DNA from: Butyrivibrio sp.
Lineage (GTDB): Bacteria; Bacillota; Clostridia; Lachnospirales; Lachnospiraceae
Direction: 5' to 3'
NCBI GenBank assembly: GCA_015056585.1
Contig: SVFZ01000064.1
Location: 1-45,435 of the forward strand
DNA length: 45,435 nt
In this document: positions 24,377-32,256 of the stretch, piece after piece
How positions within the stretch are numbered: position 1 is the first letter of the stretch
How the letters are laid out: the number at the start of each line of letters is the position of its first letter
Made by a program: the position numbers and the translations under genes
The notes under the pieces: generated by a model
Database searches by the model: none
Told to the model about the DNA's origin: nothing
Seen by the model: the letters and a program-made list of their open reading frames with translations, nothing else

Positions 24377-25915
24377 ATGGGTATAAAGAATGCGGCCAAA
24401 AAGACAATTGCATATGCAAAGCGCAATGGCTTAAAGGCCGCATTTTTTGCTGCCCTTGAGAGAGTTTCGGATAATCTGAAAGACAAATATGAATACATAC
24501 CTCCCTCAAAGGAGGCTTTAGAGGAACAGGCAAGAGAGTACAAGGCTTTCGCGGAAGCCGGCAACAGCGTACGCTTTAGCATAGTTGTTCCTCTTTTTAA
24601 TACTCCGGAAAAATATCTTAAAGATATGATTGAATCCGTGCTGGCTCAGACCTATGGGAATTTTGAGCTGGTTTTGGCAGACGCTTCGGATAATACATCG
24701 GATATTGCAATCGAGTATATGAAGGAAGATCCGAGGATAAAGTATTATCATCTTGAGACCAACGGCGGGATTTCCGATAATACCAACAAAGGCCTGGAGA
24801 AGGCCACGGGAGATTACATAGGGCTTCTTGATCATGACGATGTTTTGACTCCGGATGCTCTATATGAAGTCGCAAGACTTATACGGCAGAGCATGAAAAA
24901 GAACCGGCTGGCCAGATACGCGGATTGTCCGATAAGACTTATATACTCTGATGAGGATAAGTTTGATGATGTAAAAAATGTTTACTATGAGCACCATGGT
25001 AAACCAAACTTTAACATGGATTATCTCTTTTCAAACAACTATATCTGCCATTTCGCTGTAATGAGGGCAGATGTGATAAAGAGACTTAAGCTACGAAAAA
25101 AGTTTGACGGTGCCCAGGACTATGATCTTTTTCTTAGGTGTTGCGCTGAGGCTGCTCTTGAGATGCCGTCCTGCGGTAATCAGATTGCCCATATCGGAAA
25201 GGTGCTATATCACTGGAGATGTCATAAAAATTCCACAGCAGCCAATCCTGCCAGCAAGACCTACGCTTATGAGGCCGGAAAGGCAGCTCTGGAAGATATT
25301 TGCAATAAGTATAATATCAGTGCGGATGTTGAGATGCTCCAGCACCTAGGTTTTTACAGAATAAATTATGAGCCCGATATTTTTACAGGCAGAAAAGATG
25401 TGGGCTGCATCGGAGGAAAACTTTTAAACAAAAAAGGAAGACTAATAGGTGGCGCTTATACCAAGGAAGGAACGATTATGTACAAAAACCTTCCGGAAGG
25501 ATACAGCGGCGGCCTTCAGCACCGCGCAGTTCTCCATCAGGATTGCTATGCGGTGGATATAAGATGTATTGCAGTGCGCGATGACCTTATCCCTGCTTTT
25601 GAGCAGATTACAGGGATTAAGTACGAAGATACCTACACGCCTGCGCTTGCTAAAATGAGCAATGTTAACAATGTTGTCGAAACCGGAAGCAGAGTTGATT
25701 CAAATTCTGCGGACGGTAGCAGAGAAAACTCCAAGACTGTAGAAGCGGCAGATGACAGATTTGCAGATTTTTCTGAGGAGGATATCATCTCTCTTAGCAT
25801 GAAATTCGGTGAAGAAATGAAAAGACGATGCCTGCGCAGCGTCTGGGATCCAAGGGCCAGGAAGTCCATATTGGGTGATAAAAAGCAGAGTAAAATAGAA
25901 AAGCAAAAATCATAA
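24377..25915 (+). CDS. GT2 glycosyltransferase with an eroded second domain
   Basis: 512 residues. One complete GT-A domain at about 68-330: FSIVVPLFNTPEKYLKDMIE, VLADASDN, GISDNTNKGLE, LLDHDDVLTPD as DxD, and a DEDKFDD motif. After residue 330 the chain resembles the end of a second GT2 domain with most of its N-terminal half missing: DVGCIGGKLLNKKGRLIGGA, then QDCYAVDIRCIAVRDDL. That remnant lacks the nucleotide-binding strand and the DxD motif, so it is probably non-catalytic. The last 80 residues are charged and low in complexity. It appears derived from a two-domain enzyme like the gene at 20408. Its ribosome-binding site, GAGGAA, lies within the end of pgcA. Confidence 0.85.
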   Translation: MGIKNAAKKTIAYAKRNGLKAAFFAALERVSDNLKDKYEYIPPSKEALEEQAREYKAFAEAGNSVRFSIVVPLFNTPEKYLKDMIESVLAQTYGNFELVLADASDNTSDIAIEYMKEDPRIKYYHLETNGGISDNTNKGLEKATGDYIGLLDHDDVLTPDALYEVARLIRQSMKKNRLARYADCPIRLIYSDEDKFDDVKNVYYEHHGKPNFNMDYLFSNNYICHFAVMRADVIKRLKLRKKFDGAQDYDLFLRCCAEAALEMPSCGNQIAHIGKVLYHWRCHKNSTAANPASKTYAYEAGKAALEDICNKYNISADVEMLQHLGFYRINYEPDIFTGRKDVGCIGGKLLNKKGRLIGGAYTKEGTIMYKNLPEGYSGGLQHRAVLHQDCYAVDIRCIAVRDDLIPAFEQITGIKYEDTYTPALAKMSNVNNVVETGSRVDSNSADGSRENSKTVEAADDRFADFSEEDIISLSMKFGEEMKRRCLRSVWDPRARKSILGDKKQSKIEKQKS

Positions 25916-25926
25916 CCAGGGTTTTT

Positions 25927-26901
25927 ATGAATAAAGTTGCAGTAATAATTCCGAATTACAATGGGAAAAAATATCTCACAGATTGCCTTAAGAGTCTCCA
26001 AAAGCAGACTTTTAAGGATTTTTGTGTTATCATAGTGGACAATGCATCAACTGACGGGAGCGCTGAAGCGGTAAAAGATTTGCCGGGAGTCAGTATTATA
26101 AGGCTCTCTGAAAATACAGGCTTTGCAAATGCAGTAAATGTCGGGATTCGCGCTGCTGCGGAAAAAGAGATTTCTGCGGAGTATGCATTTCTTTTAAACG
26201 ATGATACCAGGTGCGATGAAGACGCTATTGAGGCTCTTGTTAAGACCATGGACAAAAATCCGAAGGTTTTTGCCACGCAGGCCAAGATGCTTCAGTTCAA
26301 GGATACAAATAAGGTCGACGATGCAGGCGATTTCTACTGCGCGCTGGGATGGGCCTATGCTCCAAGCAAGGATAAAGACAGTGCAAAGTACAACAGGCGC
26401 ACTTTGATCACCAGTGCCTGCGCAGGGGCTGCCATGTACAGAATGAGAGCCTTTGACAAGATAGGTCTTTTTGATGATGTACATTTTTGCTATCTTGAAG
26501 ACGTGGATATCGGCTACAGGGCAAGACTCTATGGCTACAAGAACCTGTGCGAACCCAAGGCGATAGTTTACCATGCGGGAAGTGCCAGCAGCGGTTCCAG
26601 GCACAATGCATTTAAGGTTGAACTTGCTGCGTCCAATAATTTATACTTAATCTATAAAAATATGCCGCTTTTGCAGGTGCTTCTTAACCTGCCGTTTATA
26701 CTGACCGGAATATTGATAAAGCATATTTTTTACATGAAAAAGGGGCTTGGAACTGCCCACATAAAAGGCCTTGCAAAGGGCATTTCCAAGATATTTAAGA
26801 ATTCTGACAGGAGAGTCAGATTTGGAGGAGAACAGTTATTACACTGCTGTCAGATGCAGCTTGAGCTATGGATCAACTGCGTCAGGATCCTTATCGGATA
26901 G
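25927..26901 (+). CDS. GT2 glycosyltransferase, rhamnosyltransferase-like
   Basis: 324 residues, single GT-A domain of the WbbL/rhamnosyltransferase type: VAVIIPNYNGKKYLTDCLKS at the start, VDNASTDGSAE, ENTGFANAVNVGI, LLNDDTRCDED (DxD at about 95-100), SACAGAAMYRM, and FCYLEDVDIGYRARLYGY. A hydrophobic stretch at about 248-266 could contact membrane. It probably adds an early sugar to the lipid carrier, since WbbL-like enzymes act just after the priming transferase and the next gene encodes that transferase. Donor identity as dTDP-rhamnose is suggested only by family resemblance and the rfb genes. Confidence 0.85.
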   Translation: MNKVAVIIPNYNGKKYLTDCLKSLQKQTFKDFCVIIVDNASTDGSAEAVKDLPGVSIIRLSENTGFANAVNVGIRAAAEKEISAEYAFLLNDDTRCDEDAIEALVKTMDKNPKVFATQAKMLQFKDTNKVDDAGDFYCALGWAYAPSKDKDSAKYNRRTLITSACAGAAMYRMRAFDKIGLFDDVHFCYLEDVDIGYRARLYGYKNLCEPKAIVYHAGSASSGSRHNAFKVELAASNNLYLIYKNMPLLQVLLNLPFILTGILIKHIFYMKKGLGTAHIKGLAKGISKIFKNSDRRVRFGGEQLLHCCQMQLELWINCVRILIG

Positions 26902-26948
26902 GGCGTGGGCATAGGCTCTAAGCTTTGTAATACCGGGGAATTGTTTTA

Positions 26949-28355
26949 ATGATCAAAGACAATCAGACTCATCTTAATAGATTGCATGTGGTTGTGGACG
27001 GGCTACTGGTGGCCGGTTCCTATTTGACGTCCTATTTTGTAAGGTTTGAATTGGGCGTTGGCCCCGAGGTTGTGGGAGGCCATCTCCCTCTTAGCTCCTA
27101 TGCGCAGGCTCTTTACTATCTGGTGCCCGGATATCTTATGCTTTATTATATGGTGAACCTCTATACATCCCGAAGGGCGCTGAAACTCTGGAATGAGTTT
27201 GTTGACATAGTTCAGGCTAATATCATGGGAATGCTGGGGTTCATGGTAATCCTGTTTATGTTAAAACAAAAGGATTACTCCCGATTTATGATAGGTATAT
27301 TCTTTGTGCTGAATATATTTCTGACCACTTTGGCGCATGGATTATTGCGAAAAATCCTAAGATACATCAGGAAAAAAGGTTACAATATCAAGCACATTTT
27401 GCTGGTGGGCTATTCAAGGGCTGCCGAGGCATATATCAGCAGAATCCTGGAAAATCCTCAGTGGGGGTACGAAGTAGCCGGTGTACTTGATGACTTTGTG
27501 CCGATAGACACCAGTTATCACGGAATCAAGGTTGTGGGCAAGATTGAGCAGCTTGGAGACTACCTCAGCAATCAGAACTACGACGAAATAACGATTACGC
27601 TTCCGCTGGATGATTACGACAGGCTGGAAGAGCTGGTGGCTCAGTGCGAGAAATCCGGCGTTCACACCAAGTTCATACCGGATTACACATCTCTTTTCCC
27701 AAGTAATCCGTATACAGAGGATGTTCAGGGGCTTCCGGTTATCAATATCAGGTATGTTCCGCTCACAAACTCATTTAACAGACTGGCCAAAAGAGTGGTG
27801 GATATTATTGGATCTCTTTTCGCAATCATTCTCTTTTCACCGGTCATGATCATTGCTGCCATTGCGGTAAAGAGTACCAGCAAGGGGCCTGTTATCTACA
27901 AGCAGGAGAGAATCGGACTTAACGGTGCACCGTTCATGATGTACAAGTTCAGGACCATGATGGTTCAGACTGAGGCTGAGGAAAAGAAAGGCTGGACTAC
28001 AAAAAATGACCCGAGAGTCACTAAAGTCGGCGCTGTGCTTCGAAAGCTCAGTATTGATGAAATGCCACAGTTTTTTAACGTGCTTTTGGGCAAGATGAGC
28101 CTTGTGGGACCAAGACCTGAGAGACCGCAGTTTGTTGAGAAATTTAAAGAGCAGATTCCAAGATATATGGTCAAGCACCAGGTAAGACCCGGTATTACAG
28201 GATGGGCGCAGATAAACGGATACAGAGGTGACACATCCATCAGAAAAAGGATTGACTACGATATTTATTATATAGAAAACTGGTCAATGTTCTTTGATTT
28301 CAAGATATTGCTTGGGACCATCAGGTATGGATTTGTGAACAAGAACGCATATTAA
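26949..28355 (+). CDS. Undecaprenyl-phosphate sugar phosphotransferase (priming enzyme)
   Basis: 468 residues, full-length WcaJ/WbaP-type architecture: several N-terminal membrane helices (to about 125), a CoA-binding-like Rossmann domain (LLVGYSRAAEAYISRI onward), then the bacterial sugar transferase domain (about 275-468). Catalytic-domain signatures: KSTSKGPVIYKQERIG, FMMYKFRTM, LSIDEMPQFFNVLLGKMSLVGPRPE and VRPGITGWAQINGYRGDT. It moves a sugar 1-phosphate from a UDP-sugar to undecaprenyl phosphate and so starts the polymer. Whether the sugar is glucose, galactose or an N-acetyl sugar is not readable here. It is the last gene before a terminator. Confidence 0.93.
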   Translation: MIKDNQTHLNRLHVVVDGLLVAGSYLTSYFVRFELGVGPEVVGGHLPLSSYAQALYYLVPGYLMLYYMVNLYTSRRALKLWNEFVDIVQANIMGMLGFMVILFMLKQKDYSRFMIGIFFVLNIFLTTLAHGLLRKILRYIRKKGYNIKHILLVGYSRAAEAYISRILENPQWGYEVAGVLDDFVPIDTSYHGIKVVGKIEQLGDYLSNQNYDEITITLPLDDYDRLEELVAQCEKSGVHTKFIPDYTSLFPSNPYTEDVQGLPVINIRYVPLTNSFNRLAKRVVDIIGSLFAIILFSPVMIIAAIAVKSTSKGPVIYKQERIGLNGAPFMMYKFRTMMVQTEAEEKKGWTTKNDPRVTKVGAVLRKLSIDEMPQFFNVLLGKMSLVGPRPERPQFVEKFKEQIPRYMVKHQVRPGITGWAQINGYRGDTSIRKRIDYDIYYIENWSMFFDFKILLGTIRYGFVNKNAY

Positions 28356-28388
28356 CTTGTATATTTTATTAGTTTATGGCAAAATGTT

Positions 28389-28418
28389 ATGGTGGCATTC
28401 AAAGTGCCACCATTTTTC
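28389..28418 (+). terminator. Rho-independent terminator after the priming transferase
   Basis: ATGGTGGCA (28389-28397) pairs perfectly with TGCCACCAT (28405-28413) around a 7-nt loop, followed by a T run. It closes the main polysaccharide transcript. Confidence 0.88.
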
Positions 28419-28458
28419 TATGTGTAAATAAAGTTATGTTGGGATAAGGAGAACAGTA

Positions 28459-29844
28459 ATGGGTAATCGTGATGATGAGTACTACGACAGAGGCGAGAGA
28501 AGACCTGCCTCAAGACGTAGTAGGGATGATAGAGAAAGAGATACAAGATCAAGAGACGACAGATACAGAGATGATTATTATGAGGATGACTACGATGATT
28601 ATGACGACAGACCTGTAAGAAGATCAGGCAGTTCATCAAGATCATCTTCTTCCAGAGGTGCTTCTTCAAGGAGTGCTTCAGGTTCAAGAAGTGCTTCCAC
28701 ATCAAGAAGCTCTTCAGGTCGCAGTGCAGGAAGCAGTTCTTCAAGAAATTCAAGGAGCAGCTCAAGAGCAGGCTCTCGCGGAGGCTCAAGAGGCGGCAAG
28801 AAGAACAATACAAAGGCAATAGTTCTTTTGGTTGCTGAGGTTTTGGTGGCATGTATACTTGTTTATGTTGCATACACTGTATTCTTCAAGGTTGACGTTA
28901 CCAAAGTCGGCAAGGTTAACATGAACGAAGAGGTCATCAGCCAGAGTATCAGTGAGACGGTTGCTGAGAATAAAGAGATGAAGGGCTATACGAACCTGGC
29001 GCTGTTCGGTGTTGACTCCCGTGAGGGTGAGCTTACCAAGAAGACCAGAAGTGATACGATCATTATCTGCTCAATCAACAATGATACAGGCGATATCAAG
29101 CTTTGCTCGGTATATCGTGATACATATCTTAACCTTAGTAACGATGAGTATACAAAGTGTAATGCAGCGTATGCCGAGGGCGGTCCTGAGCAGGCAATCT
29201 CAATGCTCAATATGAACCTTGATATGGATATTGAGAACTTCGTTACAATCGGATTCAGAGGACTTACAGATGTTGTAGATGCTCTGGGCGGCGTAACCAT
29301 TGACGTTACAGATGCTGAGATTTCACATCTTAACAACTACCAGTCAACAATGGCAACAGAGATGAAGCGTGATTATACACCTGTTAAGAGCGCCGGAGTG
29401 CAGACTCTCGATGGACTTCAGGCAACAGCTTACTGCCGTATCAGATATACAGCGGGTGATGACTTCAGACGTGCTGAGAGACAGAGAACCGTACTTATGG
29501 CATGCCTTGACAAGGCCAAGACCATGAGCTATTCACAGCTTGAGACAGTTGCGAACAAGGCATTCGGCGAGACATACACTTCACTGGATCTTTCGGAAAT
29601 TCTTGACCTGCTCAAGAATGTGGCTAATTACAATGTTGTTGACAATAACGGATTCCCTGAGGAGACCATGAGAGCTACAGGCACAATTGGTAAAAAGGGT
29701 AGCTGCGTTGTAGCAACAGATCTGGAATCCAATGTTGTATGGCTTCATAACTTCCTCTTCAACGACTCAGCATATTCAGTTTCTGAAGATGTTAAGAAGT
29801 ACAGCGAAAAAATAAAGTCAGATACAAGCTCTTACTTGAACTAA
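28459..29844 (+). CDS. LytR-CpsA-Psr (LCP) family cell-wall polymer ligase with Ser/Arg-rich tail
   Basis: 461 residues. The cytoplasmic N-terminus (1-115) is low complexity: Arg/Asp/Tyr-rich to about 53, then almost pure Ser/Arg/Gly. One transmembrane helix at about 119-142 is followed by the LCP domain from about 178: LALFGVDSRE, RSDTIIICSIN with the key Arg/Asp, SVYRDTYL, CNAAYAEGG, GFRGLTDVVDALGGV, and later YCRIRYTAGDDFRRAERQR. LCP enzymes transfer polymers from undecaprenyl pyrophosphate to peptidoglycan on the outer face. Terminators flank it on both sides, so it is transcribed alone. It is the probable attachment step for the polysaccharide encoded upstream. Confidence 0.93.
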   Translation: MGNRDDEYYDRGERRPASRRSRDDRERDTRSRDDRYRDDYYEDDYDDYDDRPVRRSGSSSRSSSSRGASSRSASGSRSASTSRSSSGRSAGSSSSRNSRSSSRAGSRGGSRGGKKNNTKAIVLLVAEVLVACILVYVAYTVFFKVDVTKVGKVNMNEEVISQSISETVAENKEMKGYTNLALFGVDSREGELTKKTRSDTIIICSINNDTGDIKLCSVYRDTYLNLSNDEYTKCNAAYAEGGPEQAISMLNMNLDMDIENFVTIGFRGLTDVVDALGGVTIDVTDAEISHLNNYQSTMATEMKRDYTPVKSAGVQTLDGLQATAYCRIRYTAGDDFRRAERQRTVLMACLDKAKTMSYSQLETVANKAFGETYTSLDLSEILDLLKNVANYNVVDNNGFPEETMRATGTIGKKGSCVVATDLESNVVWLHNFLFNDSAYSVSEDVKKYSEKIKSDTSSYLN

Positions 29845-29893
29845 AGTCTTAACGGAAATTGTCTGAACTTTACAAATAATATTAAATTTGATC

Positions 29894-29934
29894 AAAAGGG
29901 GCCGGGGTCTCTAAGAGCCCTTGCCCTTCTTTTG
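29894..29934 (+). terminator. Rho-independent terminator after the LCP gene
   Basis: AAGGGGC and GGGTCTC on the left pair with GAGCCC and GCCCTT on the right with a small internal bulge, followed by CTTTT. About 50 bp after the stop codon. Confidence 0.75.
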
Positions 29935-30005
29935 TTATCATTGGAAATTGCGCAGAAATTCTATATGCATATGGCTTTGATCGCCGGCGCATATGTGGAG
30001 ATTAT

Positions 30006-30938
30006 ATGAGCACTGTAGATGTTATAATTCCAACTTACAAGCCGGATTATTCTCTTTTTACTCTGATTGATGATCTGGAGAAGCAGTCGCTTCGTCCATC
30101 GAAGATCATAATCATGAACACTGAGGAGAAGTACTGGAATGATCTTAATGAGAATAACCCGGAAAATCCCCTGAAAAAATATGACAATATAATAATAAGA
30201 CATATAAAGAAGGCTGAGTTTGACCATGGAGAGACCAGAAACCAGGGAGTTCTCCTATCAGATGCAGAGCTGTTTCTGATGATGACGCAGGATGCTTTCC
30301 CTAAGGACAGAATGCTTTTGGCAAACCTGGCAAAGGCTTTTGCGGATACCGATGTGGCAGCTGCATATGCAAGACAGTACCCGAAAAGTGACTGCAATCT
30401 TGCAGAGAGATACTCCAGAAAGTTTAATTATCCAAACGAGCCGATGAAGAAAACACAGGCCGATGTGGAAAAGCTTGGAATCAAGACATATTTTTGCTCC
30501 AATGTATGCGCTATGTACAGAAGAGACGTATATAATAGTATTGGTGGGTTTACTCATAAGACTATTTTTAACGAAGACATGGTCTATGCGGGAAATGCCT
30601 GCCAAAAGGGCTATGCGATCATGTATGTGCCTGAGGCCGGAGTTATTCACTCTCACAATTACAGCTGCAAACAGCAGTTTCACAGGAATTTTGACCTGGG
30701 AGTTTCACAGACGGAGCACCCTGAGATCTTTGGAGGAATAAAGTCAGAGACAGAAGGGAAAAAGATGGTCAGGCAGACCATAGAGCATTTCAGACATATC
30801 GGAAAAGCCTATATGATTCCACATTATATTGTGATGTGCGGATTCAGATGGATGGGCTATAAGCTGGGACGAAATTACAAAAAGCTCCCCAAGGGGCTGA
30901 GAATTGCGTTCTCATTAAACAAAGAGTACTGGCTGTGA
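30006..30938 (+). CDS. GT2 glycosyltransferase, rhamnosyltransferase-like
   Basis: 310 residues, one GT-A domain. STVDVIIPTYKPDYSLFTLI starts the fold; FDHGETRNQGVLLSDAELF and LMMTQDAFPKD (DxD-like) match the RfbF/RgpF-type rhamnosyltransferase pattern; KTYFCSNVCAMYRRDVY and IFNEDMVYAGNACQKGY complete it. The C-terminus has amphipathic helices but no clear membrane span. It lies outside the main transcript, after the LCP terminator, yet still within the polysaccharide region. Ribosome-binding site GTGGAG is 7 nt upstream of ATG 30006. The donor could be dTDP-rhamnose by family resemblance; not certain. Confidence 0.85.
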   Translation: MSTVDVIIPTYKPDYSLFTLIDDLEKQSLRPSKIIIMNTEEKYWNDLNENNPENPLKKYDNIIIRHIKKAEFDHGETRNQGVLLSDAELFLMMTQDAFPKDRMLLANLAKAFADTDVAAAYARQYPKSDCNLAERYSRKFNYPNEPMKKTQADVEKLGIKTYFCSNVCAMYRRDVYNSIGGFTHKTIFNEDMVYAGNACQKGYAIMYVPEAGVIHSHNYSCKQQFHRNFDLGVSQTEHPEIFGGIKSETEGKKMVRQTIEHFRHIGKAYMIPHYIVMCGFRWMGYKLGRNYKKLPKGLRIAFSLNKEYWL

Positions 30939-30975
30939 AGACTTTTCGAGGTTTTAGCGCGCATAGTCTGAACGT

Positions 30976-31002
30976 GTCACAACGAGAGCAGTGAGGTGTG
31001 AC
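30976..31002 (+). repeat. Variable-stem hairpin related to the one at 12394-12421
   Basis: GTCACA (30976-30981) pairs with TGTGAC (30997-31002) around ACGAGAGCAGTGAGG, followed by TTC. Loop and flanks resemble those at 12394-12421 (GCGAGCAAAGCGAGAG, then TTC; preceded by CGAGGTNTTTN), while the stem sequence is different. Confidence 0.5.
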
Positions 31003-31041
31003 TTCATTATTCCTTTTTGATTAAGAAGATTGGAGATTTAA

Positions 31042-31698
31042 ATGGAATTAGATCTTGCAGGAAGCAATATTAAAATATCTGATGACATTAATTCCTGGGA
31101 GGAAGTTAACCTCCTTTATAATTCTGCCCTAAAGCAGATCATGACAAAAATAGAGATCCTGAACGAGGAATTTCAGGAGGTTCACAGATACAATCCCATT
31201 GAGCATACAAAAGCCAGGCTCAAGACTCCGGAGAGTATCGTCAAGAAACTCAAGCGAAACGGCTATGAATCAACTATCGAGAACATGGTACGCTATGTGA
31301 ATGACATTGCCGGTGTACGCATTATCTGTTCTTTTACTTCCGATATTTACAGGATTGCGGAGATGATCAGCAGTCAGAAGGATATTCAGGTTCTTACAGT
31401 AAAAGACTATATCATGAACCCCAAGAACAGCGGCTACAGGAGCTATCATATGATAGTGTCCCTCCCCGTTTATCTTTCTGACAGAATTGTCAATGTGAAG
31501 GTGGAAATTCAGATAAGAACTGTTGCCATGGATTTCTGGGCTTCTCTCGAGCACAAGATTCAGTACAAATTTGAGGGAAAAGCTCCGGCTCACATCAATT
31601 CAGAGCTGTATGAGTGCGCACGCATGGTGGCAAACCTCGACGCAAGAATGCTTTCGCTAAATGAAGAAATTCAAGCAATCAGTGAGGGAAGAGCGTGA
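31042..31698 (+). CDS. relQ: Small alarmone synthetase (GTP pyrophosphokinase)
   Basis: 218 residues, the size of RelQ/YjbM. It makes (p)ppGpp from ATP and GDP/GTP. It has only the synthetase domain: LKTPESIVKKL (59-70) for ATP binding, DIAGVRIIC (88-96), VKDYIMNPKNSGYRSYHMIV (120-139) and VEIQIRT (154-160) with the catalytic Glu. There is no HD hydrolase domain and no TGS/ACT region, which excludes a full Rel enzyme. Its stop codon lies inside the first copy of a 45-bp repeat. Position between a wall-polysaccharide locus and wall enzymes suggests a link to envelope stress, but no shared regulatory site was seen. Confidence 0.92.
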   Translation: MELDLAGSNIKISDDINSWEEVNLLYNSALKQIMTKIEILNEEFQEVHRYNPIEHTKARLKTPESIVKKLKRNGYESTIENMVRYVNDIAGVRIICSFTSDIYRIAEMISSQKDIQVLTVKDYIMNPKNSGYRSYHMIVSLPVYLSDRIVNVKVEIQIRTVAMDFWASLEHKIQYKFEGKAPAHINSELYECARMVANLDARMLSLNEEIQAISEGRA

Positions 31699-31738
31699 AG
31701 CAGAACGAAGCACAAGCTGCTGAGTTCGTGAGAAAGTG
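31694..31738 (+). repeat. 45-bp repeat, copy 1 (overlaps relQ stop)
   Basis: Identical to 31810-31854 at 43 of 45 positions; the two differences are CAC/CAT and AAG/ATG in the centre. It contains AGCAG/CTGCT and GAAC/GTTC inverted repeats. The TGA of relQ (31696-31698) is its third to fifth base. Confidence 0.8.
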
Positions 31739-31764
31739 CATATGGCCAATTTGAGACCCCTTTT

Positions 31765-31795
31765 GAGTCAAGACTCGAAATTGCTATGCAATTTC
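31765..31795 (+). repeat. Two back-to-back perfect inverted repeats
   Basis: GAGTC (31765-31769)/GACTC (31772-31776) is followed directly by GAAATTGC (31777-31784)/GCAATTTC (31788-31795). They lie between the two 45-bp repeat copies. Loops of two and three bases suggest DNA cruciform or protein sites at least as much as RNA hairpins. Confidence 0.55.
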
Positions 31796-31809
31796 TCGTT
31801 TGAGCTATT

Positions 31810-31854
31810 CGTGAAGCAGAACGAAGCATATGCTGCTGAGTTCGTGAGAAAGTG
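31810..31854 (+). repeat. 45-bp repeat, copy 2
   Basis: Second copy of 31694-31738, 116 bp downstream. Its centre reads GCATATGC, itself a palindrome. The compensated pattern, identical arms and a changed centre, suggests a folded element. Confidence 0.8.
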
Positions 31855-31866
31855 ATACAAGAGTGA

Positions 31867-31973
31867 GGGGCGATCTTTGCGAAGCAAACTATAATCATCG
31901 CCCCGAATCCTCATTAAGACGGATTTATCCGTATTAATGAGGAGTGGGTAGATACGGTTTCCCGCACCTACCC
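31867..31973. ncRNA. Three consecutive hairpins in a 558-bp gene-free stretch (candidate structured RNA)
   Basis: The region 31699-32256 has no credible gene. Within it GGGGCGAT (31867-31874) pairs with ATCGCCCC (31897-31904); CCTCATTAA plus ACGGAT (31909-31924) pairs with ATCCGT plus TTAATGAGG (31927-31942), a 15-bp stem with one mismatch and a 2-nt loop; GGGTAG (31946-31951) pairs with CTACCC (31968-31973). None is followed by a T run, so none is an ordinary terminator. No match to a known RNA family was recognised. From 31974 to 32120 the sequence is AT-rich without evident structure. Confidence 0.4.
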
Positions 31974-32120
31974 TATTATGAAAAAATCTATCTTACATTT
32001 TCAGTGACCACATCTCTCGTGGCTATGTGAATACTATACAAGACAAATATTAATAAATTATGAACAAAGAATGAACTAATGGTAAAACTCTACAATAAAA
32101 CCGAATCGACATATGCATTC

Positions 32121-32149
32121 TTGTTAAAATTGCATAATAAAGGTAGAAT
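32121..32149 (+). promoter_or_regulatory. Promoter for the coiled-coil gene
   Basis: TTGTTA (32121-32126), 17-bp spacer, TAGAAT (32144-32149). It leaves a 5' leader of about 100 nt that includes the direct repeat at 32176-32211. Confidence 0.6.
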
Positions 32150-32175
32150 ATGATGACAAGGGGATTAAGGTCATA

Positions 32176-32211
32176 ATGAGCTCATGCTTGCATAATGAAT
32201 TCATGCTTGCA
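32176..32211 (+). repeat. Tandem 17-bp direct repeat in the leader
   Basis: ATGAGCTCATGCTTGCA (32176-32192) and ATGAATTCATGCTTGCA (32195-32211), period 19 bp. Each half begins with a different perfect palindrome (ATGAGCTCAT, ATGAATTCAT). The arrangement looks like two binding sites on nearly the same DNA face, downstream of the promoter. Confidence 0.6.
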
Positions 32212-32256
32212 ACGGAGCAATTCGTGTCATCAAACACACTTGGGGAGGGGATTTAA

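Noticed and set aside
31042..31698. Bifunctional Rel/SpoT enzyme
   Set aside because: The product has 218 residues and lacks the HD hydrolase and C-terminal regulatory domains, so it is a small alarmone synthetase.
31694..31854. Two 45-bp repeats as a CRISPR array
   Set aside because: Only two copies, a 71-bp spacer that is itself palindromic, and no cas gene.
31909..31942. The 15-bp hairpin after relQ as an intrinsic terminator
   Set aside because: No T run follows; GGAGTGGG comes next. It is listed as part of a structured region instead.
32176..32211. Direct repeat as an attachment site or plasmid iteron
   Set aside because: No integrase or replication gene in the window; only two copies and a location in a gene leader.
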